Notes: generated from the sequence alone by a model not told the origin. A stretch of 62,514 nt of DNA from Burkholderiales bacterium Ga0077543 (GCA_001464055.1 LNET01000047.1:1-62514); one strand, 5' to 3'. Counted from the first letter of the stretch, positions 51,883 to 62,096 are shown. Program-made: numbers and translations.

Positions 51883-53025
51883 ATGACCCACACCACCCCC
51901 CGTTCGATTGCACGCCTGTGGCTCACTGCCGCGCTGTCGGCTGTGCTGCTGGCGGCCATGCCTGCTGGCGCGCAGGACGCGGCGACCAAGGGCCCGCCGC
52001 CGGGCTTCGTGGCCCCGGCCGAACCGCAGCCCGGCGAGACCAATGCCGAGCGTGCCAAGACCCAGCCGGGCAACAACGCGCCCTTCTGGCGCGCGGTGCG
52101 CGAATCGGGCGACCAGAAGGGCATCGTCAGCCTGCCCGGCGCCGAAATGGGTGTGCTGGTGCAGTCCTTCGTTCAGTATCCGGGCTCCAAGTTCACCACC
52201 GCGGGCGAAGCCTGGCGCCAGGTGCGCAACAACTGGCTCATCCCCTACGGCGGCGCGTTGCTGTCGATCGTGGTGCTGGCCATGGCCATGTTCTATTGGC
52301 GCAAGGGTTCGCTCGGCGGACACGAGCCTGACACCGGTCGCAAGATCGAGCGCTTCACGCCGTTCGAACGCGCAGCGCACTGGTCGAATGCCATCGCATT
52401 CGTCGCCCTGGCGGTCTCAGGCATCGTTCTGGCTTTCGGCAAGTTCTTCCTGTTGCCGGTGCTGGGCGCCACCTTGTTCGGCTGGCTGTCGTTTGCCCTG
52501 AAGAATCTGCACAACTTCATGGGGCCCTTGTTTGCCGTGTCCCTGATCGTGGTGGTGTTCACTTTCATCAAGGACAACATGCCGGCCAAGGGCGACCTGA
52601 CCTGGCTGAAGCGCGCTGGCGGGATGCTGGGCAAGGAAGAAGTTCCCTCGCACCGCTTCAACGCCGGCGAAAAGATGCTGTTCTGGGTGGGGGTACTGGT
52701 GCTGGGGCTCGTCGTGGTGGGCTCGGGGCTGGTCCTGAACCAGCTGGTGCCCGGCATGGCCTACCTGCGCAGCGAGATGCAGATCGCGCACATGATTCAC
52801 AGCGCCGCCTCCTTGTTGATGATGGCCATGTTCCTGGGGCACATCTATATGGGTACCATTGGCATGAAAGGAGCCTACGCCGCCATGCGAACCGGATATG
52901 TCGACGAAGGCTGGGCGAAAGAGCACCACAAGTATTGGGCCGACGACATCCGCGCCGGCCGCATCCCGGCCCAGCGGTCTGCCGCCGCTGCTGCCACCCT
53001 GGGGCAGGCCAGCCCGCAAACCTGA
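51883..53025 (+). CDS. fdhC: Formate dehydrogenase cytochrome b subunit
   Basis: 380 residues from ATG 51883 (GGAGG upstream). An N-terminal signal (ALSAVLLAAMPAGAQ) and a periplasmic stretch of about 95 residues precede about five membrane helices. Candidate haem-b ligands are His in RAAHWSN, LHNFMGP, HMIHSAA and LGHIYMG, the pattern of FdnI/FdoI-type cytochromes. It takes electrons from FdhB to the quinone pool. The signal-bearing N-terminal extension is absent from E. coli FdnI but usual in beta- and epsilonproteobacterial FdhC. Confidence 0.93.
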   Translation: MTHTTPRSIARLWLTAALSAVLLAAMPAGAQDAATKGPPPGFVAPAEPQPGETNAERAKTQPGNNAPFWRAVRESGDQKGIVSLPGAEMGVLVQSFVQYPGSKFTTAGEAWRQVRNNWLIPYGGALLSIVVLAMAMFYWRKGSLGGHEPDTGRKIERFTPFERAAHWSNAIAFVALAVSGIVLAFGKFFLLPVLGATLFGWLSFALKNLHNFMGPLFAVSLIVVVFTFIKDNMPAKGDLTWLKRAGGMLGKEEVPSHRFNAGEKMLFWVGVLVLGLVVVGSGLVLNQLVPGMAYLRSEMQIAHMIHSAASLLMMAMFLGHIYMGTIGMKGAYAAMRTGYVDEGWAKEHHKYWADDIRAGRIPAQRSAAAAATLGQASPQT

Positions 53026-53041
53026 CAGAAGGCCTTCCGAT

Positions 53042-53401
53042 ATGAAGCTGACGCTGCGCTCCACATTGACAGCCCTTGCCGCTCTGGCCCTGGCCGGTGC
53101 CGCCACCGCCAAGCTGCCCGCACTGAGTGACGAAGCCAAGGCCAAGGCCGCTGAGGCCGCTGCGAAAGCGGCTCATGGCAACAAGCTTGCGAACTACCAG
53201 CTCTGTGTGTCCATGGACAAGGTGGCATCGAGCTACTTCGCCCAGGCCAAGCAGGCGGGCAAGGAGATCAAGCCTGTCACCGCGACGCCGGCTTGCGAGA
53301 ACCCCGGACCGTTCGTCTACGCGCCGCCGGCACCCGCTGCGGCCCCCGCCGCTGCCGCTGCCCCCACCCCGGCCGCCGCAGCGCCATCACCCAAGAAGTA
53401 G
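53042..53401 (+). CDS. Small exported Ala/Pro-rich protein of the fdh operon
   Basis: 119 residues from ATG 53042. A signal peptide (LALAGAATAK) is followed by an Ala/Lys-rich helix (DEAKAKAAEAAAKAAHGNKL), a short segment with two Cys (YQLCVSMDK...TPACENPG) that could form a disulfide, and a low-complexity Ala/Pro tail. It lies 16 bases after fdhC and just before fdhD. Similar small proteins occur in this position in related clusters; function unknown. Confidence 0.78.
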   Translation: MKLTLRSTLTALAALALAGAATAKLPALSDEAKAKAAEAAAKAAHGNKLANYQLCVSMDKVASSYFAQAKQAGKEIKPVTATPACENPGPFVYAPPAPAAAPAAAAAPTPAAAAPSPKK

Positions 53402-53409
53402 CGCCCGAC

Positions 53410-54369
53410 TTGGCTGCACCCGCGCACTCGCCGATCCTGCCGCCAGCCGCTGCCGCCGTGGCGGCGGACGGCTCGCCTTTGGCTTTCGAAGCTTCGCAGC
53501 AGTTTTCGCCGGTGCCCGGTGCGCCTCACCTGACTTGCGCGGCCGAGCCGCTGCTGCGCGAGATCGAGGTGTTGGACGAGTACGGCGAACGCCGCCGCCT
53601 GTTCATTCCCGCCGAACGCCCGCTGACGGTGTTCGTCGACAAGCGCGAGATCGTCACCCTGATGACCCTGGGCGCCAGCCCTGAACTGCTGGTGCTGGGC
53701 TGGCTGCGCAACCAGCGCTTGATTTCCGATGTCGCCGAGATCGAATCCATCACCGTCGACTGGGACGTGGCTGCGGCCGCTGTCAAGACGCGCAACGGCC
53801 TGGTCGACGTCGAGTCGCGCACATCGAAGCGGGTCGTCACCACCGGCTGCGGCCAGGGCACGGTATTCGGCGACATGATGACTCAGCTGGATGCCGTGGC
53901 CTTGCCCGGTTCCGACGTGGCGCGCATCCGGCAGCGCACCCTGCACGCCATGCTGGAAGCCATGCGCCAGCGCAACAGCGTGCATCGCAAGGCCGGTTCG
54001 GTGCACGGCTGCGCGCTGTTCCGCGGCGCCGAGATCCTGATGTTCTGCGAAGACGTGGGCCGCCACAACGCCATCGACACCATCGCCGGCTGGATGGGCC
54101 TGCACGGCGTGGGCGGCGCCGACAAGGTGTTCTACACCACCGGCCGCCTGACCAGCGAAATGGTGATGAAGTCGGCACAGATGGGCGTGCCCATCATCGT
54201 GTCGCGCAACGGCGTCACCGCGATGGGCCACGAGATGGCCACCCGGCTGGGCATGACCCTGTTCGGCCGTGCCGCCAACCGGCATTTCATCTGCTACACC
54301 GGCTTCGAGCGTTTCGATTCCGAACCCGAGCCGCAGCGCGCTGCCGTGCGCGTGGTGGCTGGCCAGTAA
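53410..54369 (+). CDS. fdhD: Formate dehydrogenase accessory sulfurtransferase
   Basis: 319 residues from a probable TTG start at 53410, 8 bases after the previous stop; an in-frame start at 53293 would overlap that gene and is rejected. FdhD transfers sulfur from IscS to the Mo-bis-MGD cofactor, which activates formate dehydrogenase. Family stretches are VDKREIVTLMTLGASPELL, TTGCGQGTVFGDMM, GSVHGCALF and CEDVGRHNAIDTIAG. The Cys loop reads CGQG: the first Cys is kept, but the second Cys of the CxxC found in E. coli FdhD is absent. The same reading seems common in related bacteria. Confidence 0.93.
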   Translation: MAAPAHSPILPPAAAAVAADGSPLAFEASQQFSPVPGAPHLTCAAEPLLREIEVLDEYGERRRLFIPAERPLTVFVDKREIVTLMTLGASPELLVLGWLRNQRLISDVAEIESITVDWDVAAAAVKTRNGLVDVESRTSKRVVTTGCGQGTVFGDMMTQLDAVALPGSDVARIRQRTLHAMLEAMRQRNSVHRKAGSVHGCALFRGAEILMFCEDVGRHNAIDTIAGWMGLHGVGGADKVFYTTGRLTSEMVMKSAQMGVPIIVSRNGVTAMGHEMATRLGMTLFGRAANRHFICYTGFERFDSEPEPQRAAVRVVAGQ

Positions 54370-54374
54370 ACGTC

Positions 54375-54394
54375 TGCCGCCCGCAGCGGCGGCA
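54375..54394 (+). terminator. Possible stem-loop after fdhD
   Basis: TGCCGCC / GGCGGCA with a 6-base loop, 5 bases after the fdhD stop. No T-run follows, so it is at best a weak or Rho-assisted terminator for the structural fdh operon. Confidence 0.3.
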
Positions 54395-54495
54395 CGGCAC
54401 TCGACCCGAAAACGCCCGGCTCAGCCAAGTTGCTCGAGTCTGTGTTCGTCTGAGTGGCGCCTGGCCGACAGATCTCAGCCGCTTCCATCTGCTTT

Positions 54496-56082
54496 TCACC
54501 GATTCGGGCTCTGGGGCGGTCGTTTCGGCATGGAAGAGCGCGGTCGCTCGACACCGCGCGCCAGCGCCAGTTCATCGACCGCGGCGCTCAGGGCCGCGAG
54601 GCCCGCATCGATGCGCTGCGGCAGGATCGAGGACAAGCGCAGCCGGAAGCTCGGGCAGGGGCAAGGCGGCTCGAAGTAGAAGGCCTCGCCCGATTCGATG
54701 AGCACACCGTGCCGCCGGGCGGTGGTCGCGAGCTCGGCCGCATCCACCCAGGCCGGCGCCTGCACCCAGATCGACGCTCCACCCTGGGGCTGGCGAAACT
54801 CGAACTCCGGCAAGTGACGCCGCAGCCCTGCGACGGCCAGCGCCATGCGGCTGCGCATCGCCTGGTTGGCTCGCCGCGCATGCGACTCATGGTGGCCCAG
54901 CGACAGGTACAGCGCAAAAGCGTGCTGCAGGAAGGCGCTGGGATGGCGCACCATCACATGCCGCAGCAGCCGCAGTTCGGCCACCAGGGCGCGGGGTGCC
55001 ACGATGTAGCCCAGACGCAGCGCCGGCGACAGGCTCTTGGCCAGCGAACCCACGTAGACCACGCGGCCGCTGCGGTCCAGGCTCTTCAGCGCCGGCATCG
55101 GCTCGCCTTCGAAGAGGTTCTCGGCCTCGTAGTCGTCCTCGATCACGATGAAGTTCTCGGCATCGGCGCGCTGCAGCAAGGCGCGCCGCCGATCCAGGCT
55201 GAGCGCGACCGTGGTCGGGCTTTGCTGCGAGGGTGTGACGAAGACATAGTCCAGGCTCGGCAGTTCGTCGACGACGACGCCTTCGACATCGACACTCAAG
55301 GGCAGCCAGCGCGGTTTGCGCAGGCCCAGGCAGTTGCGGGCGTGCGGGTAGCCCGGGTCCTCGAAGCCGACCCGGCTGCGCCGGTCGATCAGCGCCTCGG
55401 CCAGCAGGTGGAAGGCCTGCTGGGCGCCGACGGTGACGAGGATCTCGTCTGCCAGCGCAACCACCCCCCGCTTGGGCAGGACCCGCAGCCGGATCTGCTC
55501 GATCAGGTCGGGCAGGTCGTCGGTGTCGAGATCGGGTGTCCAGTGCTCGAGCTGGGCCCGCGTCAGCGTGCGGACGCAGCACTCGCGGAAGTCCTCCGCC
55601 GGGAACAGGTCGGGGTCGTGCTGGCCATAGACGAAGGGATAGGGCGCGTCGCGCCACCGGGCTGGCTTGCTCAGTGTCGGCTTGCCGTGCAGCGAGCGCA
55701 GCACGCGCTGCGACCAGTCCGGCGGCCGGGCACTGGCCGGCTTGGCCAGCGGTGCGGCCGGCAGCTCACGGGCCACGGCCGCGCGCGCGCCGTGCTGGAC
55801 GAAGACACCGCTGCGCGGCCGCGCCTGCAGATACCCGTCGTCGACCAGCTGCTGGTAGGCCGCTGTCACGGTGTTGCGGCTCAGCCCCATCAGGCGCGAC
55901 AGGTCGCGCGACGAGGGCAGGGCGGTTCCCGCCACCAGCCGACCGGCCTGGATCTCTCGCACCACCGCCGCGCGCAGGCGCGCTTGCAGCGGCAGGGCCG
56001 GCTGCAGTGGCAGCTCGAACAGCTGCAGCCACAGCGAGTCATGCGCGTGGCGCATGGAGGCGGTGGATCTCGGGACGCTCAC
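54496..56082 (-). CDS. MocR/PdxR-type regulator (GntR HTH plus aminotransferase fold)
   Basis: 528 residues. A GntR winged helix (about residues 27-95, LQARLRAAVVREIQAGRL...MGLSRNTVTAAYQQLVDDGYLQ) is joined to a fold-type I PLP domain. The PLP-binding Lys lies in YVGSLAKSLSPALRLGYI, with IEDDYEAE and PGYPHARN as other family motifs. Such proteins sense PLP or amino-compound adducts and control divergent metabolic genes. Here it diverges from a SnoaL-like gene and a PuuB-like oxidase gene, its probable targets. Two ATGs near the start (56082 and 56055) are possible. Confidence 0.92.
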   Translation of the reverse strand: MSVPRSTASMRHAHDSLWLQLFELPLQPALPLQARLRAAVVREIQAGRLVAGTALPSSRDLSRLMGLSRNTVTAAYQQLVDDGYLQARPRSGVFVQHGARAAVARELPAAPLAKPASARPPDWSQRVLRSLHGKPTLSKPARWRDAPYPFVYGQHDPDLFPAEDFRECCVRTLTRAQLEHWTPDLDTDDLPDLIEQIRLRVLPKRGVVALADEILVTVGAQQAFHLLAEALIDRRSRVGFEDPGYPHARNCLGLRKPRWLPLSVDVEGVVVDELPSLDYVFVTPSQQSPTTVALSLDRRRALLQRADAENFIVIEDDYEAENLFEGEPMPALKSLDRSGRVVYVGSLAKSLSPALRLGYIVAPRALVAELRLLRHVMVRHPSAFLQHAFALYLSLGHHESHARRANQAMRSRMALAVAGLRRHLPEFEFRQPQGGASIWVQAPAWVDAAELATTARRHGVLIESGEAFYFEPPCPCPSFRLRLSSILPQRIDAGLAALSAAVDELALARGVERPRSSMPKRPPQSPNR

Positions 56083-56193
56083 TGGATCGGCGGGTCATTC
56101 GCATCTGGACCTATCTGCTGCGCTGGATTTTGCCTAACCTCCTGCCTTTGCCCGAGGCTTGGCACCGGGACGCATCCACCCCAGGAAACCCCC

Positions 56194-56589
56194 ATGGAAA
56201 CGACCGAAACACCTGTCACTGCGGCCACGCTGGCGGCCTTCAACGAGGCCTGGAACCGCCACGACATCGACGCACTGATGTCCTTCATGACCGCCGACTG
56301 CGTGTTCCATGCCGTGGCCGGGCCCGAACTCCAGGGCCGCAGCTTCGTGGGCGCCGAGGCGGTACGCGCCGGCTTCGCGCTCGCCTGGCAGACCTTTCCC
56401 GACGCCCAGTGGCTGGACGGCGTTCACTTCGTCGCTGGTGACCGCGGCGTGTCGGAGTCGACGTTCAGCGGTACCCGGGCCGACGGCCTGAGGGTGGAGG
56501 CCCGCATGGTCGACGTGTTCACCTTCCGCGGCGGGCGCATCGCGGTAAAGAACGCCTTCCGCAAGGACCGCCCGCCCTTCCAACCCTGA
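56194..56589 (+). CDS. SnoaL-like polyketide-cyclase-fold protein
   Basis: 131 residues from ATG 56194. It has the NTF2-like layout with FNEAWNRHDIDALMSFMTADCVFHAV, GPELQGRSFVGAEAVRAGFA and a final DVFTFRGGRIAVKNAFRKDRPPF. These small alpha+beta barrels catalyse aldol-type or isomerase steps, or bind a hydrophobic ligand. It lies 13 bases before the FAD oxidase gene, so the two are co-transcribed and perhaps handle the same substrate. The specific activity cannot be told. Confidence 0.87.
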   Translation: METTETPVTAATLAAFNEAWNRHDIDALMSFMTADCVFHAVAGPELQGRSFVGAEAVRAGFALAWQTFPDAQWLDGVHFVAGDRGVSESTFSGTRADGLRVEARMVDVFTFRGGRIAVKNAFRKDRPPFQP

Positions 56590-56602
56590 TCAAGACCCCG
56601 CC

Positions 56603-58024
56603 ATGGACATGAGCACGCCCGCCCCCACCCGGCTGGACCGCTACGACCCGCGCTACGACCCGCTGGTCGACCGCTCGCCCGGCCGGGGCCGCGACTATGC
56701 GCCCACCTACTGGGTGGCCAGCGCCGGTGCGCCTCCGGCCGACGACGGCCCGATCGAGACCGACACCGACACCGACGTCGTGATCGTGGGCTCGGGCTTC
56801 ACCGGCCTGGCCGCTGCGCTTTTTCTCGCGCGCGAACACGGCATCCGGGCCACCGTGCTCGAGGCCAATCAGACGGCCTGGGGCTGCACCAGCCGCAACG
56901 GCGGCCAGGGCCAGAACGCCAGCGGCCGGCTCTATCGCTCGCAGTGGATCGCCCGCTGGGGCCAGGACACCGCGCTGAAACTCGACGCCGAGATCCGCAG
57001 CGGTTACGAGACCTTCAAGTCCCTGGTGGCCGAATTTCCCGAGTGCGAGCCCCAGCACGGCGGCCACCTCTACACGGCGCACCGGCCGAAGAAGCTCGAG
57101 TTCCTGCGCAACGAGGGCGAGCTGATGAAGCGGGTGTTCGGCTACGGCACGCGCATGCTGAGCCGCGACGAGGTCCATCGTGACTACCTGCGCGACGACG
57201 AGTGCCACGGTGCGTTGCTCGAACCCGACGGCATCGGCGTGCACCCGCTCAAGCTCGCCTTCGCCTACCTGCGCGCAGCCCGTGCGCTGGGCGTAAAGGT
57301 GCACCCGGCCAGCCCGGTGCTCGGCGTCGACACCCGAGGCGGCGTGCACCACCTGCGCACGCCCGGCGGCACCGTCAAGGCGCGTGCGGTCGGTTTCGCC
57401 ACCGGCGGCTACACCAGCAACGGCTTGCACCGCAGCCTGGACGCCAAGATCATGCCGATCCTGTCGAACTCGCTCGTCACCCGGGTGCTGACGCCCGAAG
57501 AACGCGCTGCCGCAGGCCTGCACAGCACCACCTTCGTCACCGACACCCGCACCCTGCGCTTCTATTACCGCTTGCTGCCCGACGGCCGCATGCAGATCGG
57601 CAGCCGCAGTTCGATCACCGGCGCCGATGCCCCGAATCCGCGCCACATGCAGGTGCTGGTCGACGGGCTGCACCGCAAGTTTCCGGCGCTGCGGGACGTC
57701 GCGATCGACCACTCCTGGTGGGGCTGGGTCGACGTGAGCCACGACATGATGCCCCGCATCACCCAGCCCGACCCGACCCAGACCGTGTTCTATGCGCTGG
57801 GCTACGGCGGCAACGGCGTGTCGTTCTCGGCGCATGCCGGGCGGCGCCTTGCACAGCGCATTGCCGGAAAGCAGGACAAGGCCTTCGAACTGCCGATCTA
57901 CCGCTCGCCGCTGGAGTTTCCGAACGTCTTCAACACCGTGCGTTCAGAAGCCTTCGCCCCGTTCCGCCGGCTGGGACAGCGGTTCTTGTACCACTGGTAC
58001 CACCTGCGCGACGAACGGCTCTGA
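56603..58024 (+). CDS. FAD-dependent oxidoreductase (gamma-glutamylputrescine oxidase/DadA-like)
   Basis: 473 residues from ATG 56603. The dinucleotide motif VVIVGSGFTGLAAALFLA lies at about residues 52-69, after a 45-residue leader with the YWVAS motif seen in PuuB-type oxidases. CTSRNGGQGQNASGR follows, then the DAO-family C-terminus LGYGGNGVSFSAHAGRRLAQ. The family oxidises C-N bonds of amines or amino acids. Its neighbours (MocR regulator, ABC importer facing it) suggest uptake and oxidation of a small nitrogen compound; the substrate is unknown. It ends convergent with the ABC ATPase gene. Confidence 0.9.
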   Translation: MDMSTPAPTRLDRYDPRYDPLVDRSPGRGRDYAPTYWVASAGAPPADDGPIETDTDTDVVIVGSGFTGLAAALFLAREHGIRATVLEANQTAWGCTSRNGGQGQNASGRLYRSQWIARWGQDTALKLDAEIRSGYETFKSLVAEFPECEPQHGGHLYTAHRPKKLEFLRNEGELMKRVFGYGTRMLSRDEVHRDYLRDDECHGALLEPDGIGVHPLKLAFAYLRAARALGVKVHPASPVLGVDTRGGVHHLRTPGGTVKARAVGFATGGYTSNGLHRSLDAKIMPILSNSLVTRVLTPEERAAAGLHSTTFVTDTRTLRFYYRLLPDGRMQIGSRSSITGADAPNPRHMQVLVDGLHRKFPALRDVAIDHSWWGWVDVSHDMMPRITQPDPTQTVFYALGYGGNGVSFSAHAGRRLAQRIAGKQDKAFELPIYRSPLEFPNVFNTVRSEAFAPFRRLGQRFLYHWYHLRDERL

Positions 58025-58076
58025 GCGCCGTTCGGCTCAGGATCGCCCGAGACCCGGCTTCAGGCCCGATGCCCGA

Positions 58077-58874
<798 letters not shown>

Positions 58875-58884
58875 CGCGGCGCTC

Positions 58885-59775
58885 CTACTTGGTCATGGCG
58901 AGAGACCAGGGCAGCAGCTTCTTGGCCACCATGCGCAGTCCCTGGTCGATGAAGAGGCCGGCAGCACCGATGGACACCATGCCGACAAGGATGATGTCGG
59001 TGCGCAGCACGCTGCGCGCATCCGAGATCAGCCAGCCCAGGCCAGAGGTTGCGCCCACCAGCTCGGCCGCCACCAGGGCCATCCAGCCCACCCCCAGGCC
59101 CACGCGGACGCCGGTGATGATCTGCGGCATGGCGGCGCGGAACACCACCTTGACCAGCACGTCCATTTCAGAAGCCCCGAGGCAGCGTGCCGCACGCACC
59201 ACGTTGTGTTCGACGTTCTTGACCCCGGTGATGGTGTTGATCAGCAGGGGGAAGAAGATGCCCAGGAAGATGATGAACTGGTTCTGCAGGTCTCCGATGC
59301 CGAACCACAGGATGGCCAGCGGAATCCAGGCGATGGGCGGGATCGGCCGCAGCATCTCGAAGATCGGCTCGAACAGGCTCTGGGCGGTCTTGGACCAGCC
59401 CATCAGGATACCGATTGGAATCGCGATCGACGCATAGACGAAGGCGATCAACTCGCGCTGCAGGCTGGCCCAGAAATGCTTGAACAGTTCACCCGACTGG
59501 ATCAGTTCCCAGCCGGCGGCCAGCACCTCGGTGGGTGGCGGCATCAGCGCCACCAGGTTCGCGTCGACGCGGGGCAACACCACCGCGGAAATGAGCTGCC
59601 ACAGCCCGAAGAAGCCGACCAGCCCCAGCACCCGGGCACTGCGATCGAACCAGCCAGGAGCCGAGTGCAACGCCTGCAAGGCAGCGCGTTCTTCGGAGGT
59701 CAGCGTGCTGGGCGAAGCGGTAGTACCGGGATTGCTGGGAGAGCCAGGAGAGGCAATGGTGGCCCGCTCAGACAT
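58885..59775 (-). CDS. ABC transporter permease, SsuC/TauC family
   Basis: 296 residues with about six membrane helices after a Ser/Thr/Pro-rich N-terminus of about 45 residues. The EAA-type loop that contacts the ATPase reads AARCLGASEMDVLVKVVFRAAMPQIITGVRVG. A conserved PIPPIAWIPLAILWFGIG segment lies near the middle. It is typical of the sulfonate/nitrate/taurine transporter family. 164 bases separate it from the receptor gene upstream, where a stem-loop is found. Confidence 0.93.
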   Translation of the reverse strand: MSERATIASPGSPSNPGTTASPSTLTSEERAALQALHSAPGWFDRSARVLGLVGFFGLWQLISAVVLPRVDANLVALMPPPTEVLAAGWELIQSGELFKHFWASLQRELIAFVYASIAIPIGILMGWSKTAQSLFEPIFEMLRPIPPIAWIPLAILWFGIGDLQNQFIIFLGIFFPLLINTITGVKNVEHNVVRAARCLGASEMDVLVKVVFRAAMPQIITGVRVGLGVGWMALVAAELVGATSGLGWLISDARSVLRTDIILVGMVSIGAAGLFIDQGLRMVAKKLLPWSLAMTK

Positions 59776-59906
59776 GGTGGTCTTTCATGAAGTGGGGAAA
59801 CCAGTTGTGGCGTTGGAATCAGCAGCGCGACAGGGTCGGCGACCCCCGGCGTTCCCCCAAGTCGCCCGGCAGCGCGCTGCCTGGGGTTTGCTGGATGGTT
59901 CGGCCT

Positions 59907-59931
59907 GGCCACACGCAGGGTGCGTGTGGCC
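59907..59931 (-). repeat. mRNA-stabilising stem-loop after the ABC receptor gene
   Basis: GGCCACACGC / GCGTGTGGCC, perfect 10-base arms with a 5-base loop, 9 bases after the receptor stop and 131 bases before the permease start. No T-run is seen. Stem-loops in this place usually protect the upstream receptor message and raise its level over the membrane genes. Confidence 0.65.
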
Positions 59932-59939
59932 GAGCCGGA

Positions 59940-61250
59940 TCATGGCCGGTAGGTCACGCCGTTGAAAGTCCAGGGCCTGACCAGGTCGCCAGCCTCGGGG
60001 AACTTCTGCGGCTCCTTCATATTGAGGTAGGTCAGGTAGGGCGGGTACGGGGGTTCACCCACCTTGCCGGCCCAGCCCGGGGGCAGGAACGGCGGCTGCT
60101 TGGGAATGGCCCAGCCCAGGCGGTTGAAGCTGCGCTCGACGAACTCGGGCCTGAAGACCGCCGCGAACTCGGCTTCGGTCAGCGGTGTGCGCATGCGCTT
60201 GTTCTCGAACAGCCAGTTCACCGTGCGCTGGTTCTCGCGGAACCAGAACGCCGTGTGCGGGTACAGGTAGGTCGGCTTGAAGAGGTTGTTGTATTCAGCC
60301 ACCTGCTGGGCCAGCAGCGAACGCGGCAACAGGCGCAGGTTCGGGTCTTCCAGCATCGCATCGACGGTCTTCTCGGGGTTCAGCCGGATCCAGAGCTGCG
60401 CCTCGACGATCGCGTCGGCGATGGCCTGGGCGATGTCTGGCACGTTGTCGACCAGTTCCTGGCGGATATAGGTGGCCCCGAGGTACATCATGTGCGGGTA
60501 GTGCACGTCGATGGCGCGGCCGGTCTTGCGCTCGTTGATGATCAGCGAGTTGGTGAAGTCCCAGGGCACGACGGCGTCGATGCCCTTGGGCAGCAGCGCC
60601 TGCTCGGGCGGCGGCATATTGCGGAAGGACACGTCCTTGCCGATCGTCAGCTTGTTGGCCGCCAGCGAAAGCTGCAGGTAGAACTCGGCCGAGGAGCCGG
60701 TGGCGATGCCGATCACCCAGGGCTCCTTGGTGGCCGGGTTGCCACCACGCAGGTCGGTGATGCTCTTCAGCGGCGAATCGTTGGGCACGATCATCTGGTG
60801 GCGCAGGTTGATCGAGTGCAGCGCGATGGCCCGCACCGGCACGGCCCGGTCGATGAGGGTGTTCAACGGGAAGTTGCCGCCGTTGCCCACTTGCGCGCGC
60901 CCCGAGACAAACACTTCATTGAGTGTCGGCCCCGAAGGAAAGGCCTGGAAGTTGGTCTCCAGCCCACGGGCTTGCAGCAGCTTTTGCTGGTTCATCACCA
61001 CGAAGATCGCGTTCTGGCCCGACCAGGGCGGCTGGAAGGCCGCGGTCATCGGCCACCAGCCCTTTTCCTTCATCCAGTTGATCGAGCGCTCCGAGATGCG
61101 CTCGTAGGGCTGGGGCCAGCCCCAGGCCGTGAAGCTTGCCGGGGCGGCGGTCTGGGCCAGCGCCGGGGCGCTGACGAGCACACCAACGGCGGCCACGGAG
61201 AGGGCCGCTGCGGCATGCCGCAAGGTCCTCAGGCTTGAAAACAATCGCAT
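59940..61250 (-). CDS. ABC transporter substrate-binding protein, NMT1/TauA-like
   Basis: 436 residues from ATG 61250 (AAGGAG upstream); the longer frame to 61340 is rejected. Sec signal peptide LSVAAVGVLVSAPALAQ. The mature protein has NFQAFPSGPTLNEVFVSGRAQVGNGGNFPLNTLID, a pattern of the NMT1/SsuA/TauA solute receptors, and a long Pro/Tyr-rich end (LPPGWAGKVGEPPYPPYLTYL). At 400-plus residues it is longer than classic TauA (about 320). The ligand is unknown: sulfonates, nitrate, pyrimidine precursors or amines are all possible for this family. Confidence 0.9.
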   Translation of the reverse strand: MRLFSSLRTLRHAAAALSVAAVGVLVSAPALAQTAAPASFTAWGWPQPYERISERSINWMKEKGWWPMTAAFQPPWSGQNAIFVVMNQQKLLQARGLETNFQAFPSGPTLNEVFVSGRAQVGNGGNFPLNTLIDRAVPVRAIALHSINLRHQMIVPNDSPLKSITDLRGGNPATKEPWVIGIATGSSAEFYLQLSLAANKLTIGKDVSFRNMPPPEQALLPKGIDAVVPWDFTNSLIINERKTGRAIDVHYPHMMYLGATYIRQELVDNVPDIAQAIADAIVEAQLWIRLNPEKTVDAMLEDPNLRLLPRSLLAQQVAEYNNLFKPTYLYPHTAFWFRENQRTVNWLFENKRMRTPLTEAEFAAVFRPEFVERSFNRLGWAIPKQPPFLPPGWAGKVGEPPYPPYLTYLNMKEPQKFPEAGDLVRPWTFNGVTYRP

Positions 61251-62096
61251 CGCAACTCCTTCTGGGTGGGGACAGTCTGGGCCGGGGTGGCTGATCCACC
61301 GTAGGCCGGAAACACACGAACGCGCCGCCTTCGCGGCCACTGGCCCGTCGAACCGATCGACGGGGTTCCAGTTCGGCCTTGCGCAGCTCCAGGGTCGACC
61401 TCTCCATGCGGCCCGCTGGCGGGGTCATCGAACTCGGCCATGGAGCGCACACATGGCCCTCGACCACGTCGAAACTTAATTCTGGATGGAACGTTTCGTT
61501 CCGTTGCTGGTACTTTCCCGAGAATCATGGGGTACCCCACCAGGGCAAACCCGTGCCGAACAGGCCTGCAGCCCGGTACCACGGACAAGATGTCAGAGCG
61601 AAGGCCCAGCAGCAGGAGGAAGGGCTTGTCGGGCTGCCAGGGCAGGTTTGCGGCTCCAGGCCGGCCGCGAGGCCGATGCGGTGCAACCGGTTGCTGGACC
61701 AGCGCTTCAAACTGTAAATCCTGATGGGCCGGGCGCCCGAATGGCTGCACAGGATCAGGGAATTGGCGGGCCGTGCCAGCTTGGCCTGCGCCGTCGTACA
61801 TCGCACCTGCGCGCGCAGGGAGCGGTCGGGTTGTATTTGAGCCAGGCGGATCTGCCGGGTGGCGCAGCGAGCATGTTTCGCGCTGCCGGCCCGGGGGCGG
61901 CGGGCAGGCGTTGATGGCGTGATCGGCGTCGCAGAAGTGGGCGAGGGCCGCTGCGAGTCACATCTGGCTTATAGCGCCAAGGCTCCCTGCAGAGTGACGC
62001 GTTCGACGGCCAAGCTTCAGGCAGGGGGAGGAGTTCTGGCTCAGGGCCTGGCCGTCTACCTCCAAGCCCGGTGGGTCGCGCCTGGTAGCGCGGCTC
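61251..62096. other. 846-base intergenic region upstream of the ABC operon
   Basis: No convincing gene on either strand. It holds the promoter of the receptor gene. An inverted repeat GGAACG-TTT-CGTTCC at 61488-61502, about 240 bases upstream of the receptor ATG, is a possible operator. Several short ORFs have no recognisable motif and composition unlike coding DNA. No tRNA-like GGTTCGA-containing arm was seen. Confidence 0.5.
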
